Shown here piece after piece: positions 40,741 through 49,485 of a stretch of 64,000 nucleotides of DNA. The translations under genes and the position numbers were made by a program. Under the pieces are notes generated by a model. The model did no database searches. It was not told the origin of the DNA and was given only the letters and a program-made list of their open reading frames with translations. Source of the DNA: DASUNQ01 sp044866775 (GTDB lineage: Bacteria > Acidobacteriota > Thermoanaerobaculia > Multivoradales > UBA5704); NCBI GenBank assembly GCA_044866775.1, contig JBIOUG010000120.1, positions 1 through 64,000 on the forward strand, given 5' to 3'. Within the stretch, counting starts at the first letter, position 1, and each line of letters begins with the position of its first letter.

Positions 40741-41115
40741 TCAGGAGAGCGGCGGAGCGCGCGAGGCGGCGCGGCCGCGGGGAGAGTGAGCGAGCTGCTC
40801 GAGGAGCTCGCCGGCGAGGGCGCGCGCCATCTCCGGGCGCGCCAGGCTGGCGGGAAGGCTGGGAACGCCGCCCAGGCCCTGGAGGTGGAGCACGCACCAG
40901 GAGCAGCGCGGCACCTGCCGCACGGCGGAGGTCTCGACGTGGGCCGGCTGGGAGGCGTGCCGCGCGTCGGTGAAGACGACCGACGGCTGGTCGAGGACGG
41001 AGTGCTCGTCGGCGGTGCCGTGGACCTCGACCGACCCGAGCAGCAAGACGGCCCCGAGCAGGGCTGCCAGGCTGCTGGCCGCACGCGACCCCTGGGTTCC
41101 GTAGAGCCTTCGCAT
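40741..41115 (-). CDS. Small exported His/Cys-containing protein of the metal operon
   Basis: A 124-residue protein with a signal peptide-like start (RAASSLAALLGAVLLLGSVEVHG) followed by a mature region with several histidines (GTADEHSVLD, ARHASQPAHVE) and a CSWC motif. These could bind a metal, which fits its position 75 bases upstream of the porin and metal-binding protein genes. I do not recognise the family. The ATG at 41115 lies only a few bases downstream of the predicted transcription start, so the message may be nearly leaderless; a TTG at 41118 directly precedes it. Confidence 0.65.
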   Translation of the reverse strand: MRRLYGTQGSRAASSLAALLGAVLLLGSVEVHGTADEHSVLDQPSVVFTDARHASQPAHVETSAVRQVPRCSWCVLHLQGLGGVPSLPASLARPEMARALAGELLEQLAHSPRGRAASRAPPLS

Positions 41116-41124
41116 CAAGAAGCC

Positions 41125-41153
41125 ATTCTAGGCGCCGCGCGCCGCGCTGTCCA
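41125..41153 (-). promoter_or_regulatory. Predicted sigma70 promoter of the metal-transport operon
   Basis: Read on the minus strand, TGGACA (41153-41148) is separated by exactly 17 bases from TAGAAT (41130-41125). Each hexamer has one mismatch to the TTGACA/TATAAT consensus. Transcription would start around 41118, right at the first codons of the small His/Cys protein. Confidence 0.5.
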
Positions 41154-41194
41154 CGCTCGGCGCTCCCGGTGCTCTGCTATCCTGCGCGCCGATC

Positions 41195-43012
41195 GTGCAG
41201 GACAGGCGTCGTCGCGTCTTCGTCGTCGGGGTCGCCGGCTCGGCGTTGGCCGCCGCGCTGGCCGTCGCCGACGCCCAGCCGGCGGCGCCCGCCGAGCCCG
41301 TCGTCGCGATCTTCGTCGACGCCGCGGCGGCAGGCCTCGACTTCGTCCACTTCAACGGCATGTCCGGCGCGCTCTATTTCCCCGAGATGATGGGGCAGGG
41401 TGGGGCGCTCCTCGACTACGACGGCGACGGCGACCTCGACGTCTACTGCGTCCAGGGGGCGATGCTCGGGCCGGGCAAGACCCTGGCCGACGCGCTGGTC
41501 CCGCCGCGCGGGCCGCTGCCGCCGCGCGGGCGCCTCTACCGGAACGACCTCGCGGTGGCGGCGGACGGCACGCGCACGCTGCGCTTCACCGACGTCACGG
41601 CCACGAGCGGCATCGACGCCCGGGGCTACGGCATGGGCGTCGCGACCGGCGACTTCGACAACGACGGCCGCCCCGACCTCTTCCTCGCCAACTACGGCGA
41701 CGACCAGCTCCTGCACAACCAGGGCGACGGCTCCTTCCGCGACGTCACCAGGCGCGCCGGCGGGAGCGACCCCTTGTGGAGCGTCTCGGCCGCGTTCGTC
41801 GACGTCGACCGCGACGGCTGGCTCGACCTCTACGTCGCCAACTACGTCGATTTCCCGCTGGCCAAGAACCCGCCGTGCTACGCGGTCAGCAGCCGGCGCG
41901 ACTGGTGTGGGCCCGCGGACTTCCCGGGCGTGCCGGACCGTCTCTGGCGCAACCGCGGCCGCGACGCCGCGGGGCAGGTCGTCTTCGACGACGTGACGGT
42001 GCGGGCGGGAATCGATGCCGGCGGCGCGGGCCCCGGCCTCGGCGTCGTGACATTCGACGCCGAAGGCGACGGCTGGCCCGACCTCTACATCGCCGACGAC
42101 GGCACGCCCAACCGCCTCTGGCTGAACCGCCGCGACGGCACCTTCCGCGACGAGGCGCCGCTCGCCGGCGTCGCCGTCAACCGGGCCGGCCGCGCCGAGG
42201 GGAGCATGGGAGTCGACGCCGGCGACTTCGACGCCGACGGCGACGAGGACCTCTTCGTCGCCAACCTGACCGGCGAGACCAACACGCTCTACGTCAACGA
42301 CGGCGGCGGCCTCTTCGAGGACCGCACGGTCGAGAGCGGCCTCGCGCAAGGCAGCGTCCCCTTCACCGCCTTCGGCACCTCCTGGCTCGACTACGACAAC
42401 GACGGCTGGCTCGACCTCTTCATCGCCAACGGCGCGGTGCGCATCCAGGAGCCGCTCGCCCGCGCCGGCGATCCTTTCCCGCTGGCGCAGACGAACCAGC
42501 TCTACCGCGGCCTCGGCCGCGACGCCGCCGGCCGCGTCCGCTTCGCCGAGGTCACCGACCAGGCCGGCGCCGTCTTCCGTCTCCCCACGGTCGGCCGCGG
42601 CGCCGCCTTCGGCGACGTCGACAATGACGGCGACACCGACGTCCTCGTCCTCAACAACAACGGCCCCGCGCGCCTGCTCCTGAACCAGCTCGGCTCGACC
42701 CGCCCCTGGCTCGGCCTGCGCCTCCTCGACAGGAACGGCCGCGACGCCCTCGGCGCGCGCGTCGAGATCGTCCGTGCCGGCGCCCCGACTCTGCTCCGCC
42801 GCGCCCACGCCGACGGCAGCTACGCCTCCGCCAGCGACCCCCGCGTCCTCGTCGGCCTGGGCGAGTCCTCGCAGGTCACCACCGTCCGCGTCCGCTGGCC
42901 CGACGGCACCGCCGAGTCCTTTTCCCCACCTCCCCTTCGCCGCTACACCACCCTCCGCCAAGGCAGCGCCCGAGAAAGGCTCCAGGTAAAGAAAGAAGGA
43001 GAGCTCAGGTGA
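41195..43012 (+). CDS. CRTAC1-type FG-GAP/VCBS repeat protein with ASPIC/UnbV C-terminus (copy 2)
   Basis: A 605-residue exported beta-propeller protein starting with GTG at 41195, about 12 bases after a TATCCT -10-like sequence. An Arg-rich signal peptide (RRRRVFVVGVAGSALAAALAVADA) is followed by FG-GAP/VCBS repeats with DxDxDG loops (LLDYDGDGDLDVYCV, TGDFDNDGRPDLFLA, FVDVDRDGWLDLYVA, TFDAEGDGWPDLYIA, AGDFDADGDEDLFVA, WLDYDNDGWLDLFIA, FGDVDNDGDTDVLVL), then an ASPIC/UnbV module (RPWLGLRLLDRNGRDALGARVEI... VTTVRVRWPDGTAE). The stop overlaps the GTG of the following TPR gene. It is the second CRTAC1-TPR pair in the window. Confidence 0.92.
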   Translation: MQDRRRRVFVVGVAGSALAAALAVADAQPAAPAEPVVAIFVDAAAAGLDFVHFNGMSGALYFPEMMGQGGALLDYDGDGDLDVYCVQGAMLGPGKTLADALVPPRGPLPPRGRLYRNDLAVAADGTRTLRFTDVTATSGIDARGYGMGVATGDFDNDGRPDLFLANYGDDQLLHNQGDGSFRDVTRRAGGSDPLWSVSAAFVDVDRDGWLDLYVANYVDFPLAKNPPCYAVSSRRDWCGPADFPGVPDRLWRNRGRDAAGQVVFDDVTVRAGIDAGGAGPGLGVVTFDAEGDGWPDLYIADDGTPNRLWLNRRDGTFRDEAPLAGVAVNRAGRAEGSMGVDAGDFDADGDEDLFVANLTGETNTLYVNDGGGLFEDRTVESGLAQGSVPFTAFGTSWLDYDNDGWLDLFIANGAVRIQEPLARAGDPFPLAQTNQLYRGLGRDAAGRVRFAEVTDQAGAVFRLPTVGRGAAFGDVDNDGDTDVLVLNNNGPARLLLNQLGSTRPWLGLRLLDRNGRDALGARVEIVRAGAPTLLRRAHADGSYASASDPRVLVGLGESSQVTTVRVRWPDGTAESFSPPPLRRYTTLRQGSARERLQVKKEGELR

Positions 43013-44646
43013 ACGAAGCGGTCGCTGCTCTGTTGCTCGCGCTTGCCGTCCCGATTCCCGGCAGCGCGCAGGGGAGCCTCTCGGCCCCCACACCGGACCC
43101 CTCGACGTCACGCCTCGCGCCAGCGGCCGCGGCGCCGCAGGCGCCAGAAAATCGGCCGATTCCGCACCCCGACCTCGCCGGCCTCGAGCCCGCCGTCGCC
43201 GACCGTCTTCGCGAAGGCCGCGCTCTCGTCGACTCTCTCGTCGCCGCCCCCGGCGCCGCCCCCGGCGAGCTCGCCGACGCCTTCGGCGAGCTCGGCCGCC
43301 TCTATCACGCCCATGCCTTCGACCAGCCCGCCCTCGCCGCCTACTGGAACGCCGGCCAGCTCGCCCCCGGCGACTCTCGCTGGCCCTACTACTACGGCCG
43401 CCTCGAGCAGGCCGCCGGCCGCCACGCCGAGGCCGCGGCGGCGTACGCCCGGTCGCTCCAGCTCCGGCCCAACTACGCCCCGGCCCTCGTCCACCTCGGG
43501 GAGGCCCTTCTCGCCCAGGACCGCGCCGACGAGGCCGAGACGCAGTTCAGCGCCGCCCTCGCCGCCGAGTCCGGCAGCGCGGCGGCGCGCGCCGGGCTCG
43601 GCCAGGTCGCGCTCTCGCGCCGCCGGTACCGCGAGGCGGCCGAGCACCTGGAAGCGGCGCTGGCGGCGGCGCCCGCGGCGAACGCCCTCCATCACCCGCT
43701 GGCCCTCGCCTACCGCGGCCTCGGCGAGACGGAGAAGGCGCGCGAGCACCTGGCGCTCGCCGGCGCGGTCGGCGTCGCGCCGGCCGACCCGCTGACCGAC
43801 GAGCTGCAACAGGTCGGGACCGGCGAGCGCTGGCACCTGCTGCGCGGGCGGGTCGCCTTCCGTGTCGGGCGCTACGCCGACGCCGCGGCGGAGTTCCGCG
43901 CCGCCGTCGCCGCAAGCCCCGACAGCGCCGCGGCGCGCATCGACCTCGGGGCCGCCCTGGCGCTGGCCGGCGACCGGCGCGGCGCGGTCGAGCAGCTCCG
44001 CGAGGCCGTGCGCCTGGCGCCCGGCAACGCCAACGCGCACTACAACCTCGGCACGCTGCTGGTCGAGGAGGGGGCGGTGGACGAAGGCGCCCGCGAGCTC
44101 GCGGCGGCGGTGGCGGCGGATCCCGGCGACGCCCTGGCCCACAACAGGCTGGCCCACCTGCTCGAGCGCCGGGGAGACCTGGAGCAGGCCCTCCATCACT
44201 ACACCGAGGCGGTCGAGCATCTCCCGGGTGACGAGCAGGCGGCGCTCGACGAGGTGAATCTCCTCGTCCGGCTGGAGCGCTTCGCGCCGGCGCGGGCGCG
44301 GCTCGAGGAGGCGCGGACGCGGCTGCCGGAGAGCGGGCGGCTGGCGCACGCCCTGGCGCGGCTTCTCGCCGCCTCACCCGACCCGGCGTTGCGCGACGGC
44401 GCGCGGGCGCTCGAGCTGGCGCTCCTGGTCGACGCGGCGCGGCCCGAGGCCGGCTCGGCGGCCACCGTCGCCCTGGCCCTCGCCGAGCTCGGCCGCTGTC
44501 AGGAAGCGGCCACCTGGCAGCGGCGGGCGCTCGACGCCGCGCGCCGCGAGGGCCCGGCGGCGCGGCTCGCGGATCTCGAGCAGACGCTCGCCGGGTACGA
44601 GCGGGGCGCCCCCTGCCGTCCACCGGTCGCGGCGGCCACAGACTGA
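43009..44646 (+). CDS. Exported TPR-repeat protein paired with CRTAC1 copy 2
   Basis: A 545-residue tetratricopeptide-repeat protein with a signal peptide (VAALLLALAVPIPGSAQG) and repeats from about residue 75 to the C-terminus, such as YARSLQLRPNYAPALVHLGEALLAQDRADEAETQF and AVRLAPGNANAHYNLGTLLVEEGAVDEGAREL. Its GTG start overlaps the CRTAC1 stop as GTGA, so the two proteins are made in a coupled manner. Several internal repeats are 34 residues long with conserved Ala and Gly positions. It probably presents a binding surface for the propeller protein or its ligand. Two small hairpins follow the gene (44659-44672 and 44692-44707). Confidence 0.88.
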   Translation: MNEAVAALLLALAVPIPGSAQGSLSAPTPDPSTSRLAPAAAAPQAPENRPIPHPDLAGLEPAVADRLREGRALVDSLVAAPGAAPGELADAFGELGRLYHAHAFDQPALAAYWNAGQLAPGDSRWPYYYGRLEQAAGRHAEAAAAYARSLQLRPNYAPALVHLGEALLAQDRADEAETQFSAALAAESGSAAARAGLGQVALSRRRYREAAEHLEAALAAAPAANALHHPLALAYRGLGETEKAREHLALAGAVGVAPADPLTDELQQVGTGERWHLLRGRVAFRVGRYADAAAEFRAAVAASPDSAAARIDLGAALALAGDRRGAVEQLREAVRLAPGNANAHYNLGTLLVEEGAVDEGARELAAAVAADPGDALAHNRLAHLLERRGDLEQALHHYTEAVEHLPGDEQAALDEVNLLVRLERFAPARARLEEARTRLPESGRLAHALARLLAASPDPALRDGARALELALLVDAARPEAGSAATVALALAELGRCQEAATWQRRALDAARREGPAARLADLEQTLAGYERGAPCRPPVAAATD

Positions 44647-44658
44647 AGCCGGTCGGGG

Positions 44659-44707
44659 CGGGATCTGTCCCGTTCGCCTGCTCTCGCGATACCTCTGTCT
44701 TCAGAGG
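44659..44707. terminator. Pair of short hairpins downstream of the TPR gene
   Basis: CGGGA-TCTG-TCCCG (44659-44672) and CCTCTG-TCTT-CAGAGG (44692-44707) lie just after the TPR stop codon. Neither is followed by a clear T run. They may together end transcription before the metalloprotease gene. Confidence 0.35.
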
Positions 44708-44898
44708 CCCTGACACTCTAGAGAGACTTTCCTTCCTAAGGCGCATTCCTAGCGCGCGCGGTCCCGCGATGCGGAGGGGACCGGAACCGTCGCGAGCCGC
44801 TTCCTTACGGCAGCCCGCCGCTCGTCCCGCTGCGGACCTGCCGCAATCAAACTGGGACGGCTCCGGCGCCCGCCGGGGCATTCGAGGAGGAGGTGGAC

Positions 44899-47800
44899 GT
44901 GCGTCCGACGAAGCGTGCTGTCGGCAGGGCGGTGGGCATCCTCGGTCTTGTGGGGCTCCTGGCCGGCAACCTGGCCTCGGGCCTCGAGCCCAAGGAGCCG
45001 GGTGGGGCCTACCTGGACCAGAAGGAGTTCTTCAAGCCGGAGCTCTACATCAGCAGCTCCCACGCGCGGGTGGAGGAGGTGCTCTCGACCCTTCCCAACC
45101 GGGTGGCGTGGGAGAACTTCCAGCGCGCCCGCGAGCAGGCGGGGCAGGGGAGGGTCGAGGCGTTCGTGGATCCGCGCTCCGGCGCCGCCACCAACCTGCT
45201 CGGCCCGTTCCCGGTCATCCCCGGTCGCGGCGTGGGCAACGAGGTCACCTTGGAGGAGGTCGGCGCGAAGCTCGGCCGCTCCGTCGCCAGAATCGACGTC
45301 CAGACGGTCGGCGATGTGGTCCGCGCCTTCGTCCGCGAGCAGCGCGGCGTGCTGGCCATCGACGTCGACCAGCTCGGCGCCGACCGCGTGACCGAGGTCG
45401 CCCCCGAGTACTGGCAGGTCAGTATTCCCCAGATCTACAAGGGCGTGCCCGTGCGCTACGGCCGCCTCGCGGCGACGATCAAGCAGGGCAACCTGCTGCT
45501 GGTCGGGACCGAGACCTGGGGCGACGTCCGCGGCATGAGCACCAAGCCGAAGCTGAGCGCCGAGGAGGCGCTCGCGGCCGGCTTCGCCTACGCCGGCGGC
45601 GGCTCGGCGCTCGACGAGATGGTGCTCCAGCCGGGGCTCGAGATCGTCCCGGTGGCGCCGCCGGAGCACGAGACCGGCAACGGCTACGGCGGTCCGGTCG
45701 GCGCCGGCTACGAGCACCGGCTGGTGTGGAGCTTCGCCTTCCGGCGGCCGCCGGAGGACGCCACCTGGGAGGTGCTCGTCGACGCCCACGACGGCGAGGT
45801 GCTGGCGTTCCAGGACGCCAACCAGTACGTCAACCACTCGATCACCGGCGGCGTCTACCCGCTGACCGACACCGGCATTTGCCCGACGCCGCAGACCTGC
45901 GGCACCATGCAGAGCGGCTGGCCGATGCCCTTCGCCGACACCGGCCTCGCGTCGCCCAACAACTTCACCAACAGCGGCGGCATCTTCGACTGGACGAGCG
46001 GCACCACCACGACGACCCTGACCGGCCGCTTCGTCGACATCGTCGACACCTGCGGCGCGGTCACCAACAGCTCGACCACCGGCTCGATCAACCTCGGCGG
46101 CAGCAACAACCAGCACGACTGCACGACCGGCGGCGGCGGGGCGGGCAACACCCCGGCCTCGCGCTCGGCGGTCTACGAGGTCAACAAGCTGGCCGAGCAG
46201 GCGCGCGGGTGGCTGCCGACCAACACCTGGCTCAACGCCCGCCTGACCACCAACGTCAACCTCACCCAGACCTGCAACGCCTTCTGGAACGGCAGCTCGA
46301 TCAACTTCTACCGCTCCGGCGGCGGCTGCCGCAACACCGGCGAGATCGCCGCGGTCTTCGATCACGAGTGGGGGCACGGCATGGACGACAACGATGCCGC
46401 CGGCGCGCTCTCGAACTCGAGCGAGGGCTACGCCGACATCGCCAGCATCTACCGTCTGCAGGCCTCCTGCGTCGGCCACGGTTTCTTCCAGACGATCGAC
46501 GACGGCTGCGGCATGACCGCCGACGGCACCGGTTTCAACACCAACGAGGCGCAGCAGGGAGCGGCCCACTGCGACACCGACTGCTCCGGCGTGCGCGACG
46601 CCGACTACTTGAAGCACACGCCGAACACGCCGGACACGGCGCTCGGGTACGTCTGCACCTCCTGCCTCACCGGCACCGGCCCCTGCGGCCGGCAGGTGCA
46701 CTGCGCGGCGGCGCCGACTCGCCAGGCGGCCTGGGACCTGGTGGCGCGCGACCTCCAGCAGGCGCCCTTCAGCCTCGACAGCCAGACCGCCTTCATCATC
46801 GGCAACCGGCTCTTCTACACCGGCAGCGGCAACATCGGCGCCTGGCACGCCTGCACCTGCGGCAGCTCGTCGTCCGGTTGCGGCTCGACCAACGGCTACA
46901 TGCAGTGGCTGACCGCCGATGACGACAACGGCAACTTGAACGACGGCACGCCGCACATGACGGCGATCTTCAACGCCTTCAACCGGCACGGCATCGCCTG
47001 CGCGACGCCGACGGCGCAGAACAGCGGCTGCGCCTCCGGGCCGAGCGCCGCGGCGACCCTTTCCGGCACCGCCGGCGCCTACCAATCGTCGCTGTCGTGG
47101 AACTCGGTCGCCGGGGCCACCCGCTACTGGGGTGTTCCGCACCGAGGGGCACGCCGGCTGCGACTTCGGCAAGACCAAGATCGGCGAGACCACGGGCCTG
47201 TCCTTCACCGACAGCCAGGTCGCGGCGGGGCGGAACTACTACTACAACGTGGTCGCGGCGGGAGCGTCCAACGCCTGCCACGGCCGCGCCAGCAACTGCG
47301 TCACCGTCACCCCGACGGCCGGCACGCCCACGCCGGACTTCAGCATCTCCTGCAGCCCGTCGAGCCTGACCGTCACCCAGGGAGGCAGCACCACCAGCAC
47401 CTGCACGGTCACCTCGATCAACGGCTTTGCGAGCGCCGTCAGCCTCTCCTGCGCCAACCTGCCGTCGGGCTCCTCCTGCAGCTTCAGCCCGGCCTCGGTG
47501 ACGCCGCCCGCCAACGGCACCGCCAACAGCACGCTGACAGTCTCGGCGACGGCCACGGCGGCCACCGGTACCTTCACCATCCAGGCGCAGGGGACGAGCG
47601 GCGCGACGACGCGCAGCACCAACCTGTCGCTGACGGTCAACCCGACCGGCGGCGGCGGCGCACAGACGGCGGTCTTCGACGCCGTCCTGCAAGCGCCGAA
47701 GTGCGCGACGGTGGGGATCTCCTGCGACTCGGGCGCGACGCTGCTCAACGGCCGCGACACCATCAGCGGCGGCGCCGAGCCCAATCAGCCCAACACCATC

Positions 47801-48736
47801 AACGACTCCTGCGCCGACGGCACCTCGGGCACCTTCCACGGCGACGAGTCGAACGATCGCCTGAAGGTCTCGACCACCGACGGCACCAACTTCGCTCCGG
47901 GCAAGACCGTGCGCATCGACGCCACGGTCTGGGTGTGGACCGGCGGGCCGACCAGCGACCACCTCGACCTCTACTTCGCGGCCAACGCCAACAGCCCGAG
48001 CTGGACCTTCCTCACCACCATCAACCCGACCGCGGCGCAGGGCGGCGCGCAGACCTTCAGCGCCACCTACACGCTGCCCTCGGGCGCCCTGCAGGCGGTG
48101 CGGGCGCGCTTCCGTTACCAGGGGAGCGCCTCCTCCTGCACCACGGGGTCGTTCGACGACCACGACGACCTGGTCTTCGCCGTCAGCAGCCCGCCGGTGA
48201 CGACGGTCTTCTTCGACGACTTCGAGACCAGCCAGGGGTGGACAACGAATCCGAGCGGCACCGACACGGCGACCACCGGGCAGTGGGCGCGCGCCGACCC
48301 GGCGCAGACCGACTCGAGCGGCCCGAAGCAGCTCGGGACGACGGTCAGCGGCGTCAACGACCTGGTGACCGGCCCGCTGGCCGGAGCCTCGGCCGGCGAG
48401 CACGACATCGACGGCGGCACGACCTCGATCCGCTCGCCCGCCATCACCCTGCCGTCGACCGGCACGCTGACGCTGTCGTTCAGCTACTACCTGGCCCACG
48501 GCACCAACTCCTCGACCGCCGACTTCCTGCGCGTCAGCATCGTGGGCGCGACGACGCAGCAGGTCTTCCAGGAGCTCGGCGGTACCGAGGACGACGACGC
48601 CGTCTGGGCCGCCACCTCCGCCACCATCAGCTCCTTCGCGGGGCAGACCGTCCGCATCCTCATCGAGGCCGCGGACGCCTCGACCGCGAGCCTGGTGGAG
48701 GCGGCGGTGGACGACGTGAGAATCACGCAGCAGTAG
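44899..48736 (+). pseudogene. Secreted HExxH zinc metalloprotease with an apparent +1 frameshift
   Basis: One gene in two frames: 44899 to about 47132, then about 47132-48736 (stop TAG). The GTG at 44899 has GGAGGAGG 6-8 bases upstream. Domains: signal peptide; an FTP-like propeptide region (VPVRYGRLAATIKQGNLLLVGTETWGDV); a metalloprotease domain with His489-Glu490 and His493 in DHEWGHGMDD and third ligand Glu509 in SEGYADI; a fibronectin-like stretch where the frame changes; a Cys-containing beta-sandwich (DFSISCSPSSLTVTQGGS); and two C-terminal jelly-roll-like domains. The break is in GGGG at 47129-47132, where removing one G restores WVFRTEGHAG. It could be a sequencing error, a real mutation or slippage. 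A partial paralogue ends at 63540. Confidence 0.85.
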
Positions 48737-48767
48737 AGGAGTAGACCCTCAGCAGCCGCAGTAACCC

Positions 48768-48791
48768 GCGGGGGCGCGCGAGCGCCCCCGC
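48768..48791. terminator. GC-rich 10-bp hairpin after the metalloprotease gene
   Basis: The arms GCGGGGGCGC (48768-48777) and GCGCCCCCGC (48782-48791) are perfect complements around the tetraloop GCGA. It lies 31 bases after the stop codon. There is no T run, so termination would be by strong pausing or by Rho. Confidence 0.5.
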
Positions 48792-48880
48792 CGTTCCCTC
48801 GACGTCCCCGCGCGCCGATCGCGAGCGCCCGCGCCGCGTACCGGGAAGGGAAGGCCGTTCCCCGAACGGGGACAGGGGTG

Positions 48881-49468
48881 GGCTTTGCGGTACACCGCCG
48901 GTCGTGAACGGGGCGGCGCCGTTCGCGATCGTCCCGACGCTGCTCCGCAACGTCCCCGGCGTGCCGCGGGCAGGTACGGCGGCGTCGGGAATTGGGGCAG
49001 GGCCCGTAGCGGTCGGGACACGCGTGGTCGCGAGAGTCCCCGGCACGGTTGCGACAGTCCCCGCACCCGCCGCCAATGGGGACCGCCCGTTCCCCATCCC
49101 CATGCGTCCCTGCCCCTGCCCCAAGGACCAACGGCGCTGCCCCAATTCCGAACGACGCTGCCCCAATGAGGGAGGGCGCTTCCCCGGCTCGCAATGGTGC
49201 GGGGCTTCTTCCGATCGGCCGCGGGGTGACTCCGCAGGGCGCCGGGCCATTCGCCCACGCCGCGTCCCCTCCGCGCAACGGCGCGGGGCGATTCGCGAAT
49301 GCCGCGGGGACTCTTCGCCGCGGCGCTTCCCCTCGTCGTGACGACGCGGGGCCTCTCGCCCACGCCGCGCGCCCGCTTCGCCGCGGCGGTTCCCCGGCTC
49401 ACGGCGGCTCGGGGTCATTGCACAACGGCCCCGCCCCAACGCCGAACGGCTCGAGCCGTGAGCTCCTC
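48881..49468. repeat. About 28 degenerate 21-bp tandem repeats in an otherwise gene-free region
   Basis: Between the two convergent genes ending at 48736 and 49486 the sequence runs in a 21-base period. Neighbouring units share roughly two thirds of their bases. Unit starts fall every 21 bases (for example 49028, 49049, 49133, 49154, 49280, 49301, 49322). Units begin GGCGC or GCCGC and hold either CCCC at positions 8-11 (core CGCTGCCCCAAT) or GGGG at positions 6-9, so neighbouring units can pair; 49322-49352 contains TCGTCG-TGA-CGACG inside a CCCC/GGGG stem. Because 21 is a multiple of 3, frames stay open and translate as seven-residue repeats like GAAPIPN, but there is no ribosome-binding site or signal, and I do not call a gene. 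Confidence 0.8.
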
Positions 49469-49485
49469 GCCGCCGGCGCAGTCGC

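Noticed and set aside
41178..41183. TATCCT as a proven -10 for the CRTAC1 copy 2 gene
   Set aside because: No acceptable -35 hexamer at the right distance; noted in the gene entry only.
44893..44898. GTG at 44893 as start of the metalloprotease
   Set aside because: It directly abuts the GGAGGAGG ribosome-binding sequence; the GTG at 44899 has proper spacing.
48881..49468. CRISPR array
   Set aside because: Units are degenerate and contiguous, with no constant repeat alternating with unique spacers and no cas genes in the window.
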